In this document: piece by piece, positions 1 to 7,074 of the stretch
Numbering within the stretch: the first letter of the stretch is position 1
Layout: each line of letters starts with the position of its first letter
Assembly (NCBI GenBank): GCA_900549045.1
Contig: URNE01000031.1
Coordinates: 1-11,859, forward strand
DNA length: 11,859 bases
From: an uncultured bacterium
GTDB taxonomy: Bacteria > Verrucomicrobiota > Lentisphaeria > Victivallales > UBA1829
Direction of reading: 5' to 3'
Notes under the pieces: model-generated
What the model saw: only the letters and a program-made list of their open reading frames with translations
Told to the model about the DNA's origin: nothing
Database searches by the model: none
Position numbers and translations under genes: made by a program

Positions 1-10
1 AGAGATTTTT

Positions 11-1918
11 ATGAACAGCAAATCCCTCCCCGCGGCAGTTCTGCTCAGCTGCGGCGTCGGAACACTGCCGGCGGTGTTCGCCGATGCGGCGGAAGCGGCT
101 CCGCAGCAGAATCAGCAGATCACGCGCCGGATCAAAGTCTCCGCCAATACGGCAAATCTTGAAGAATACCGCAAACTTGCGGAATTTGCAAAAGATCTGG
201 GAGCGACGCATCTCGGAGCCGATCAGATCGAACCGAGCATGTGGCAGTGGAACGCCGACCGCAGAGACCCGTACCCAAACTGGAGCCTGCAGCGTCCGAC
301 TCTTTTCAAATACATCGTTCCCAAAGAGCTGGAAAAGTATCTGCCCGCCGACTACGCGAAACGCAACCTGGACACTCTCGCCGCGCGGGTGAAAATCCTG
401 AAGGAATTCGGTCTCAAGGCGACCTTCAACGGAATGGAGCCCGCCTATCTGCCGGAACAGGCGTATCGCGAACATCCGGAGTGGCGCGGCCCCCGCTGCG
501 ACCAGACCCGCCGCTCCCGCAAAGCATACTACGCGCCATGTCTCGACAATCCGGAAATGCGCCGGATTTACGTCGACGCCGTTGCCGAGCTTTGCAAAAC
601 CGCGCCCTTCGAAACCTTCGAGCTGATGACCAACGACTCCGGCGGAGGGCTCTGCTGGTATCCCAGACTCTACCCCGGACAGAACGGTCCGGCGGCCTGT
701 TATGCCGTTCCGCTGGCGGACCGCATCGTAAACTTTCTCTCGATCTTTCAGGAGGGAGCGGCAAAAGCGGGCATTCCGGATGCGGAAGTCAATCTCTCCA
801 GATACTTCACTGCCGCCGACATCGAAAACGCCCTCCCAAAGCTGAAAAAAAACCAGGCGATCGCCGGACGCACAACGCAGGGAAAAAGCTTCAGCACAAC
901 CATCGGCTACATGAGCGGACACAACGAGCACACCTACCCCGTAGCCGGACTCTCACGGATCGTCAAAATCGCGTCTCAGCTTCAGGCTGCGCAGCGCAAT
1001 CCCAGGACAAACATCAACATCGCCCTGCGCAGCGTCAATGATTTCGACGCCATCCGCTTTCTGCGCAAATACTTCGGAACGACGATTCCGCAGGGGCTTC
1101 TCGGACGCTATCAGGTCCTGACCGACTTTGCCGCAGATTTCGTCGGCAAAGAACATGCGGACCGCCTTGTTCAGGCATGGAACAACATCGAACAGGCTTA
1201 CACGCTTCTTGAACATCTGAACACCGGCGGACACATCTTCACGCTCGGAACCGTGCATCAACGCTGGCTGACACGTCCCCTCGTCGCCTTTCCGGGAGAG
1301 CTCAAGCCGGAAGAAAAAGATTACTACCGCGCCTTCCAGTTCCAGGCGCAAAGCGAAGCGGAAGCCGATGACCTTCTCGATCTTCAGGGCTACCGCTGGC
1401 TCGCCGGATACGGCGCGCTCTTCGCGTACAGAAACACGTTCTGGGGAGCATTTGCGCCGCAGGTCCGCGAAGCCGCCGCAATCTTCAAAGACCTCGTGCC
1501 GCACGCGAAGGAGGGAGAGATTGCGCACTATCTGGAAATGCAGTCGAAAAAGGCGGAAATGTACCTCTGCATCGCCCAGAACGCCCTCCATGTAATCAGC
1601 TATCAGGAAATCCTCGACCGCACCGATTACACGCAGAAACCCGTCGACACGACCCTCGAAGCGTTTGAACAGGGCGACATCCGGCTTTACAAACTCGAAA
1701 GAATCATGCGGGATGAAATCAACAACACGGTAAAGATCATCCGCCTCATTGAATCGACGCCGGAGCCTCTGCTTCAGCATGCGCCGGGCGACAACATGGA
1801 ATCCGTGATGATTCTCGGAACCCGCGAAAAACTGCTGAAGGATCTTTACCGCAAAATCGAGGTGATGGAGAACCACCGCAACGATCCGGCACGCCTTTAC
1901 AAAAATTACAACCGCTGA
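11..1918 (+). CDS. Exported protein of unassigned family, possibly glycoside hydrolase-like
   Basis: This 635-residue protein starts with a hydrophobic export signal: a Lys at residue 4, a hydrophobic stretch at about 6-23, and a plausible AxA-type cleavage site near residue 24. A Cys at 14 in an LLSC context could instead be a lipobox, though the hydrophobic stretch before it is short. The body begins near residue 37 with alternating strand/helix segments that suggest a TIM-barrel-like fold. HPEW at 155-158 and NDSGGG at 208-213, following a hydrophobic strand, resemble patterns in carbohydrate-active enzymes. The C-terminal third (about 430-635) looks largely helical. I cannot name the family, and no catalytic residue is proven. 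The start has only a weak AGAG 6 nt upstream, and the window edge hides the promoter. The adjacent PL8 remnant, on the same strand, supports a role in polysaccharide use. The gene call is firm; the function is an inference. Confidence 0.88.
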   Translation: MNSKSLPAAVLLSCGVGTLPAVFADAAEAAPQQNQQITRRIKVSANTANLEEYRKLAEFAKDLGATHLGADQIEPSMWQWNADRRDPYPNWSLQRPTLFKYIVPKELEKYLPADYAKRNLDTLAARVKILKEFGLKATFNGMEPAYLPEQAYREHPEWRGPRCDQTRRSRKAYYAPCLDNPEMRRIYVDAVAELCKTAPFETFELMTNDSGGGLCWYPRLYPGQNGPAACYAVPLADRIVNFLSIFQEGAAKAGIPDAEVNLSRYFTAADIENALPKLKKNQAIAGRTTQGKSFSTTIGYMSGHNEHTYPVAGLSRIVKIASQLQAAQRNPRTNINIALRSVNDFDAIRFLRKYFGTTIPQGLLGRYQVLTDFAADFVGKEHADRLVQAWNNIEQAYTLLEHLNTGGHIFTLGTVHQRWLTRPLVAFPGELKPEEKDYYRAFQFQAQSEAEADDLLDLQGYRWLAGYGALFAYRNTFWGAFAPQVREAAAIFKDLVPHAKEGEIAHYLEMQSKKAEMYLCIAQNALHVISYQEILDRTDYTQKPVDTTLEAFEQGDIRLYKLERIMRDEINNTVKIIRLIESTPEPLLQHAPGDNMESVMILGTREKLLKDLYRKIEVMENHRNDPARLYKNYNR

Positions 1919-1927
1919 TTCCCTCCT

Positions 1928-1953
1928 CTCTCCGCCAAAGCGCGGAGAGGGAA
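1928..1953 (+). terminator. Candidate terminator hairpin after the exported-protein gene
   Basis: An 8-bp GC-rich stem (CTCTCCGC at 1928-1935, GCGGAGAG at 1942-1949) with a 6-nt loop lies 10 nt after the stop codon. TTCC (1919-1922) and GGAA (1950-1953) could extend it across a bulge. Only a short T run (1954-1956) follows, so intrinsic termination is plausible but not strong. Confidence 0.4.
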
Positions 1954-2033
1954 TTTCTCAACTCGCCGCAACCCTTTCCCCTCCGCGGAAGCGCCGCCGC
2001 GACCGCTTCTTCGCCTCCTTCTGCGCAAATTCC

Positions 2034-2993
2034 GTGCGGACGCGTCCGCTGGAGGACAACATCAACGGCGACAATTCCCTCGGGCGCTACTTCTCCGACG
2101 GGGCGTGCCTGATCTACCGCACGGGCGACGAATACGACGGCGTCACGCTCTGCTGGGACTGGACGAGGCTGCCGGGAACCACGCTCCCCGCAACTCCGGT
2201 GCTGGATGAAAAAACCTGTGCGGAACGGGAAATCAGGATTTCGGGCGGACTCCCCGCGTTCACTTCATTCGGGCTCCCCGCACGCAGGCTCGGAACAACG
2301 GAGTTCGTCGGCGGAGTCTCCGACGGAAACCTCGCGGCAGCTGTCAGCACGCAGGACATCGACGGCGTGAAAGCGAAAAAAGCCGTTTTCTTCGATGCGG
2401 ACGCAGTCATCGAGCTCGGCACGGAAATAGAAAGTGTTTCGCCGTATGAGGTCGCGACAACAGTCAACGTCTGCCGCGCCCGAGGCCCTGTCCGCACGGC
2501 AGAGAATCTGGTGTGGCATGACGGCATCGCGTATCTGGGAGCGAATCTGCATGCCCGTCAGGCTCGGTTTGCCGGAGATCCCCGCACGATGGTTCGCGCG
2601 GCGAAACCGCAGAAACTGGAAATGGAGCTGTTTGAACTCACCGTTCCGCACGGCAAAGGAATAAAGAACGGCGAATATGCCGTCATGATCGTGCCGGGGG
2701 CCGATTTCGAGTCAGCAAAAAAACTCCGGAACGACCGGATTCTGGCAAACTCCGGCGATGTCCAGGCGGTACGCTTTGCGGACGGGACAATCGGCGCCAT
2801 TTTTCACAAGCCCGGACGGTTCGGCGGCTTCGTCACGGATTCCCCCGGCGTCTTCCTGATTCGCAAAGACGCGGTCCATGCCGCCGATCCGACGCAGAAA
2901 CTCAAGCAGATGACACTGAACGGAAAAACAGTAAATCTGCCGCAGGGAACCGGTACGCTCGCCGGAAGCACAGTGCGAGTTGAAATGCACTGA
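2034..2993 (+). CDS. N-terminally truncated PL8 polysaccharide lyase, probable gene remnant
   Basis: The 319 residues match the central beta-sandwich and C-terminal domains of the PL8 family (hyaluronate, chondroitin AC and xanthan lyases). Recognisable patterns are NINGDN, GRYFSDG, a WDWTRLPGTT block near residues 42-51, FVGGVSDG, AKKAVFFDADAV, and near the C-terminus a YAVMIVPG block followed by QAV. Complete PL8 enzymes have an N-terminal alpha/alpha toroid of roughly 350-400 residues carrying the catalytic Asn, His, Tyr and Arg. It is absent here, because the exported-protein gene occupies the space upstream. The open frame reaches back to 1866 with no ATG, GTG or TTG before the GTG at 2034, and no ribosome binding site is visible there. 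PL8-like residues seem to continue upstream of that GTG to about 1998. This is most likely a remnant left by a deletion, yet all 319 codons remain open. Lyase activity is not expected. Confidence 0.75.
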   Translation: MRTRPLEDNINGDNSLGRYFSDGACLIYRTGDEYDGVTLCWDWTRLPGTTLPATPVLDEKTCAEREIRISGGLPAFTSFGLPARRLGTTEFVGGVSDGNLAAAVSTQDIDGVKAKKAVFFDADAVIELGTEIESVSPYEVATTVNVCRARGPVRTAENLVWHDGIAYLGANLHARQARFAGDPRTMVRAAKPQKLEMELFELTVPHGKGIKNGEYAVMIVPGADFESAKKLRNDRILANSGDVQAVRFADGTIGAIFHKPGRFGGFVTDSPGVFLIRKDAVHAADPTQKLKQMTLNGKTVNLPQGTGTLAGSTVRVEMH

Positions 2994-2997
2994 CACA

Positions 2998-4236
2998 TCA
3001 ACCGGCGGCAGACGAACCGGCGAGACGCCCGCTTGAAAGCGCCCACTGAATATTGTAACCACCGCAGGGCCCCGTCAAATCCATGATTTCCCCTGCGAAA
3101 TACAGTCTGTGCACAAGGCGGCTCTCCAGGGTTGCGGGCGAAATCTCCTTCAGACGGATTCCGCCTTTCATCGCCATTGCACGCTCAATCGGTCCGGAAC
3201 CGTAAGCCGTCAGCGAAACTCCTCCGAGAACCGACGCCAAACGGTCGCGCACCGCAGAGGGGAGTTCGCAAAGTTTCTCATCGCCGCAGTTCGCGAGCGC
3301 GCAAAAGGCGTCCGCAAGAGCGCGGGGAAACGACCAGCCGAGAACCGTGCGGAGCTGACGGCGTCCCTCCTTCACGCGCCAGCCGTCGATGACGGAACGC
3401 CACGCGGCGGCGTCCTTTGCGGCGTCCGGACGGAAAACCAGTTCCGTGTCGCCCCCATTGCGGACGCAGGTTTCAGCGAGGTCTCCCGCAAGATCGATCG
3501 CGCACGGACCCGAGAGCCCGTCATGCGTAAACAGGAGTTCGCCGCGGTTGCGGAAACGGAAACGTCCGCGGGAAAAAGTCAGTTCGGAGTCGGGAAGAGC
3601 GATTCCGGTCAGCTCGCGCACCCAGCGTTCACGGATCAGAAGCGGCGCCATTGCGGGAAGGAGCGGAGCGAGCGTATGTCCCAGCGCGGCGGCGAGGTTC
3701 AGCCCGTGACGGCCTCCCCCGAGCGTCGGCCACGCGGTTCCGCCGCCGGCAAGGACAACGGCTCGGCACGGAATGATTTCGCCGTCCGCAGTTTCCACGC
3801 CCGAAACGGAATCGCACTCCGTCAGAATCCGGTCGATACGGCATTCGTTCCGCATGGTTCCGCCGAGCGCGAGGAAAGCGGAGGAGAAGGCGTTCAGAAC
3901 ATCGCGGGCGCGTTCCGATTTCGGAAAATAATGGAATGAATCCACACATTTCAGCGGAACGTTCCGGGACTTCAGAAATCCAAAAAGCCAGTCATGGTAG
4001 GCGTTGTCCAGAGCGGGTTTCATGAACCGCCCTTCCCTGCCGAATGCAGACATGAATGCGGATTCGTCCAGAACGTTGCTGACGTTGCATTTGGATCCGC
4101 CGCTCGCAAGCAGTTTGAGTCCGAAGGTGCGCAGACGCTCGCAGAGCAGAACGCGCGCGCCCTTTTCAGCTGCGGCGAGCGCGGCGGAGAGCCCTGCCGG
4201 TCCCGAACCGACGACGATCGTGTCAAAGCCGGTCAT
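2998..4236 (-). CDS. HI0933-family NAD(P)/FAD-dependent oxidoreductase
   Basis: This 412-residue flavoprotein belongs to the HI0933/BaiN-like family, often annotated as an aminoacetone oxidase-like FAD-binding enzyme. An N-terminal Rossmann FAD-binding motif, GSGPAG, sits at residues 10-15. The family's second signature appears as SGGSKCN at 45-51, where GRCN is usual. The C-terminal FAD-contact motif GPCGGYNIQWA lies at 389-399. Length is normal for the family. The natural substrate of most members is unknown; some have been linked to bile-acid metabolism in gut Clostridium, which cannot be transferred here. The start ATG overlaps the queC stop codon by 4 bp (ATGA, 4233-4236) and has no good Shine-Dalgarno, so translation is probably coupled to queC. 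It is the last gene of the leftward run and ends 4 bp from the stop of the opposing PL8 remnant. It is predicted to be cytoplasmic. Confidence 0.9.
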   Translation of the reverse strand: MTGFDTIVVGSGPAGLSAALAAAEKGARVLLCERLRTFGLKLLASGGSKCNVSNVLDESAFMSAFGREGRFMKPALDNAYHDWLFGFLKSRNVPLKCVDSFHYFPKSERARDVLNAFSSAFLALGGTMRNECRIDRILTECDSVSGVETADGEIIPCRAVVLAGGGTAWPTLGGGRHGLNLAAALGHTLAPLLPAMAPLLIRERWVRELTGIALPDSELTFSRGRFRFRNRGELLFTHDGLSGPCAIDLAGDLAETCVRNGGDTELVFRPDAAKDAAAWRSVIDGWRVKEGRRQLRTVLGWSFPRALADAFCALANCGDEKLCELPSAVRDRLASVLGGVSLTAYGSGPIERAMAMKGGIRLKEISPATLESRLVHRLYFAGEIMDLTGPCGGYNIQWALSSGRLAGSSAAG

Positions 4237-4916
4237 TTACGGTATTTCAGAACCTGGGGATCAACCATGCCGAGGTCGGCAAAGGCTTTTTCGCGCAGTG
4301 CGCAGCTGTCGCACTTCAGACACGGCGAACCGTCGGGGTTCGGGTTGTAGCAGCTGTGCGTCATGGAGTAATCCACGCCAAGCTCAAGCCCGCGCCTGAT
4401 GATCTCCGTTTTTCTGAGATGCTGGAGCGGGGCGTTGATGCGGAAAGCCCAGCCTTCATCCGACGCTTTCGTGCCGAGGGATGCGGTCAGTTCAAAGGAT
4501 TTGACGAAAACCGGGCGGCAGTCGGGATAGCCGGAGTAATCGAGGCTGTTGACGCCGATGAAGATATCCTTCGCGCCGATCACTTCCGCAAGCGCGGTTG
4601 CGAACGAGAGAAAAATGGTGTTGCGCGCGGGAACGTAGGTGGCGGGAATGCCGCCGCCGCCCGCATCCGGAACGTCGATATCATCGGAAGTCAGCGCGGA
4701 ACCGCCCCATTCGCGCAGATCGAAGGAGATCAGATGATGCTTGACCACTCCGGCGGCCTCCGCAAGACGGCGCGCGCAATCGAGCTCCACTTTGTGACGC
4801 TGACCGTAAGAAAATGTAAGTGTATGGATTGCAAAGCCTTCCGACTTGGCAATCGCGAGACAGGTAGCGGAGTCAAGTCCGCCGCTCAGGAGAACGACAG
4901 CTTTTTTTTCGTTCAT
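4233..4916 (-). CDS. queC: 7-cyano-7-deazaguanine synthase (preQ0 synthase)
   Basis: QueC converts 7-carboxy-7-deazaguanine to preQ0 with ATP and ammonia, a step in queuosine tRNA modification and in 7-deazaguanine DNA modification. The 227 residues match the usual QueC length. The PP-loop ATP-binding motif SGGLDS is at 11-16, a VPARN motif occurs mid-protein, and the C-terminal zinc site has four cysteines at 189, 199, 202 and 205 followed by ALREKAF. All key features look intact. The start codon overlaps the ppk stop by one base (TAATG), and AAAGGAG lies 7 nt upstream inside the end of ppk, fixing the start. No queD, queE or queF is nearby, so the other pathway genes must lie outside the window. 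No DNA-modification (dpd) genes are adjacent, which favours a role in tRNA queuosine. Confidence 0.96.
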   Translation of the reverse strand: MNEKKAVVLLSGGLDSATCLAIAKSEGFAIHTLTFSYGQRHKVELDCARRLAEAAGVVKHHLISFDLREWGGSALTSDDIDVPDAGGGGIPATYVPARNTIFLSFATALAEVIGAKDIFIGVNSLDYSGYPDCRPVFVKSFELTASLGTKASDEGWAFRINAPLQHLRKTEIIRRGLELGVDYSMTHSCYNPNPDGSPCLKCDSCALREKAFADLGMVDPQVLKYRK

Positions 4917-7057
4917 TATTCTTCTCCTTTTTCCGGGGATGTGAAAATGGTCAGAGCTTCATCAAGTCCGATCATCTCGCGTGCCTTTTCGAGACGCGTC
5001 TTGTAGAAATCATAAAGTTTGTACTGGCTGCGCGAGGGCTCCGTCGCCGCCGAAGCAACGGGGCGCGAGAACTTGTTCGCGCCGATGAGACGGCGTCCCT
5101 TGCGCTTGTCGCGCAGACCGCAATCGAGGATGAAATCGAGTTCGCGGCGGAGATTTTCCGATTCAATGGGCGTGAGCACTTCGATACGCCGGCGAATGTT
5201 CCGCGGCATGACGTCCGCGCTGCCGATGTAGTAGACGGGATCGCCGTTGTTGGCAAAACGGTAGATTCGCGCGTGTTCCAGGAAGCGGTCGAGAATGCTG
5301 ACGACCGTAATGTTCTTCGCGAACGGCTTCGGCAGACTGAACGGATTGATGCCGCAGATGCCGCGGACGATCAGATTGATCTTCACGTGCCGCTGCGCCG
5401 CTTCATAGAGATGTTCGATGATCTCGTAATCAATCAGCGAATTCACCTTCATCGTAATGGAGCCTGGATTCTGCGGAGTGGAGAGCTCGGACTCTCGGTC
5501 GATGTGGTAAATGAGTTTCTCCTTGATGTTGAACGGAGCAACCCAGAGTTTGTTCCAGTCCGGCGGGCTCGAAAAGCCGGTGATGACGTTGAAGAGCGCG
5601 GAAACGTCGTCGGCAATCGACTTGTCGTCCGTAAAGAAACCGAGGTCGGTGTAGAGCTGTGCGGTCTTGTCGTTGTAGTTTCCTGTGCCGAGATGCATGT
5701 AACGGTGAATCCCGTCCTCTTCCTGGCGCACGACCATCAGGGCCTTGCAATGCACTTTGAGTCCGGCGATTCCGTAGACGACGTGCGCGCCCGCGTTTGC
5801 GAGTTCCCGCGCCCAGTTGATGTTGTTCTCTTCATCGAACCGCGCTTTGATTTCGACGAGCACGGAAACCTGTTTCCCGCTGCGGGCGGCGCGGATCAGG
5901 GCTTTGACGACGGGCGAATTTCCGCTGACCCGGTAGAGGGTCTGTTTGATTGCAAGGACGTTCGGGTCATTCGCCGCCTCTTCGAGAAAACGGATGACCG
6001 GACTGAACGATTCGTACGGATGATGCAGCAGGAAACCGCCCTTCTCGCGGATGACGCGGAAGATATCCGAACCCTTCGGCAGGTTCACCGACGCCAGCGG
6101 CGGCAGCGGCTTATCCATTAGCTCGGGAAAATTCTTGAGTCCGGCAAGACGGAACAGATCCTTCAGATTCAGCATCCCGCTGATGGAGAAAATCGATTCC
6201 GTGGAGGTCTTCAGCATCTCCGCAAGCCATTCGCGCGAGGCGCGGCGCATGGCGGAGGAGATCTCGAGCCGGACGACTTTGCGGCGCGCTTTTTTCTGGA
6301 GCGCAATCTGCATTTCCGTCAGCAGGTCGGCAATGGACTCTTCGTCGATGGAGAAATCCATGTCGCGTGTGATGCGGAACGCCGAACATTCCAGAATCGC
6401 GCATTTGCTGAACAGAAGATCAAGATTGTTCGCAATCAGCTCTTCGCTGGTGATGAACGAAGCGCGGTGACCGTAAACTTCGACTTCGATGAAACGCGGA
6501 ATCAGCGACGGGACCTCAAGAACGGCGAAACGCTCGCGGTCGTCGTTCTCCTTCCGGAGACGAACGAGAAGTTCGAGTCCGAGGTTCGGAACCTGCGGGA
6601 ACGGATGCGAGCTGTCAATCCCGATCGGCGTGAGAATCGGGAGCCAGTTGGAAATGAAGTGCTTGCGGAGCGCATCGCGTTTTTCCTGCGTCAGATCCTT
6701 CCAGGCCAGCAGGCTGATGCCGTTCTGCGCAAGCTCGGGGAGAATCTCCTTGTAGAGCAGACGGTACTGACGGTCGACGAGCGCGCGGATGCGGGTGTCG
6801 AGGCGATTCATCAGTTCAGCGGGAACATAACCGCAGTCGCCGTAAATTTTTTTGAACGGCTCGCCGAGCTGCTGTTTGACGCCGGCGACGCGCACCATGT
6901 AGAATTCATCGAGGTTGCTGCTGAAGATTGCGATGAATTTCAAACGTTCAAGCAGGGCGTTGCCTTTATCGGAAGCCTCGCCGAGAACGCGGGCGTTGAA
7001 TTCAAGCCAGCTGATGTCCCGGTTGATATACTGTTCGTTTTCGACTGGAGTTGTCAT
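4916..7057 (-). CDS. ppk: Polyphosphate kinase 1
   Basis: PPK1 reversibly transfers the gamma-phosphate of ATP to growing inorganic polyphosphate chains through a phosphohistidine intermediate. At 713 residues it is typical. The N-terminal domain opens with INRDISWLEFN and carries the nucleotide-contacting SNLDEF motif (Asn at 48). The two catalytic-domain histidines are present: His436 in GLKVHCK, the expected phosphorylated residue, and His595 in LEHARIY. The KARFDEENNINWA motif and the SADVMPRNIRRRIEV segment are also intact. ATG at 7057 follows an AAAGGA-type ribosome binding site in the 17-bp gap after the Ppx/GppA-family gene. The gene sits between that homologue and queC, so polyphosphate metabolism is probably co-transcribed. 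PPK1 is often membrane-associated, but no membrane segment is seen here. Confidence 0.97.
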   Translation of the reverse strand: MTTPVENEQYINRDISWLEFNARVLGEASDKGNALLERLKFIAIFSSNLDEFYMVRVAGVKQQLGEPFKKIYGDCGYVPAELMNRLDTRIRALVDRQYRLLYKEILPELAQNGISLLAWKDLTQEKRDALRKHFISNWLPILTPIGIDSSHPFPQVPNLGLELLVRLRKENDDRERFAVLEVPSLIPRFIEVEVYGHRASFITSEELIANNLDLLFSKCAILECSAFRITRDMDFSIDEESIADLLTEMQIALQKKARRKVVRLEISSAMRRASREWLAEMLKTSTESIFSISGMLNLKDLFRLAGLKNFPELMDKPLPPLASVNLPKGSDIFRVIREKGGFLLHHPYESFSPVIRFLEEAANDPNVLAIKQTLYRVSGNSPVVKALIRAARSGKQVSVLVEIKARFDEENNINWARELANAGAHVVYGIAGLKVHCKALMVVRQEEDGIHRYMHLGTGNYNDKTAQLYTDLGFFTDDKSIADDVSALFNVITGFSSPPDWNKLWVAPFNIKEKLIYHIDRESELSTPQNPGSITMKVNSLIDYEIIEHLYEAAQRHVKINLIVRGICGINPFSLPKPFAKNITVVSILDRFLEHARIYRFANNGDPVYYIGSADVMPRNIRRRIEVLTPIESENLRRELDFILDCGLRDKRKGRRLIGANKFSRPVASAATEPSRSQYKLYDFYKTRLEKAREMIGLDEALTIFTSPEKGEE

Positions 7058-7074
7058 AGCCGATCCTTTCTCCG

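Noticed and set aside
953..1876. 307-codon open frame on the - strand inside the exported-protein gene
   Set aside because: It is antisense to a gene with clear protein features, shows no recognisable domain, and is expected from GC-rich codon usage.
2971..2992. CAGTGC/GCACTG inverted repeat overlapping the PL8 stop codon, a possible bidirectional terminator
   Set aside because: The stem is only 6 bp with a 10-nt loop and has no T tract on either strand.
4233..4916. Reading queC as part of a 7-deazaguanine DNA-modification or defence island
   Set aside because: No dpd, restriction, helicase or other defence genes are nearby. The neighbours are housekeeping metabolism.
5273..6121. 282-codon open frame on the + strand antisense to ppk
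   Set aside because: It is a shadow of the well-conserved ppk, and several similar antisense frames cover the same gene.
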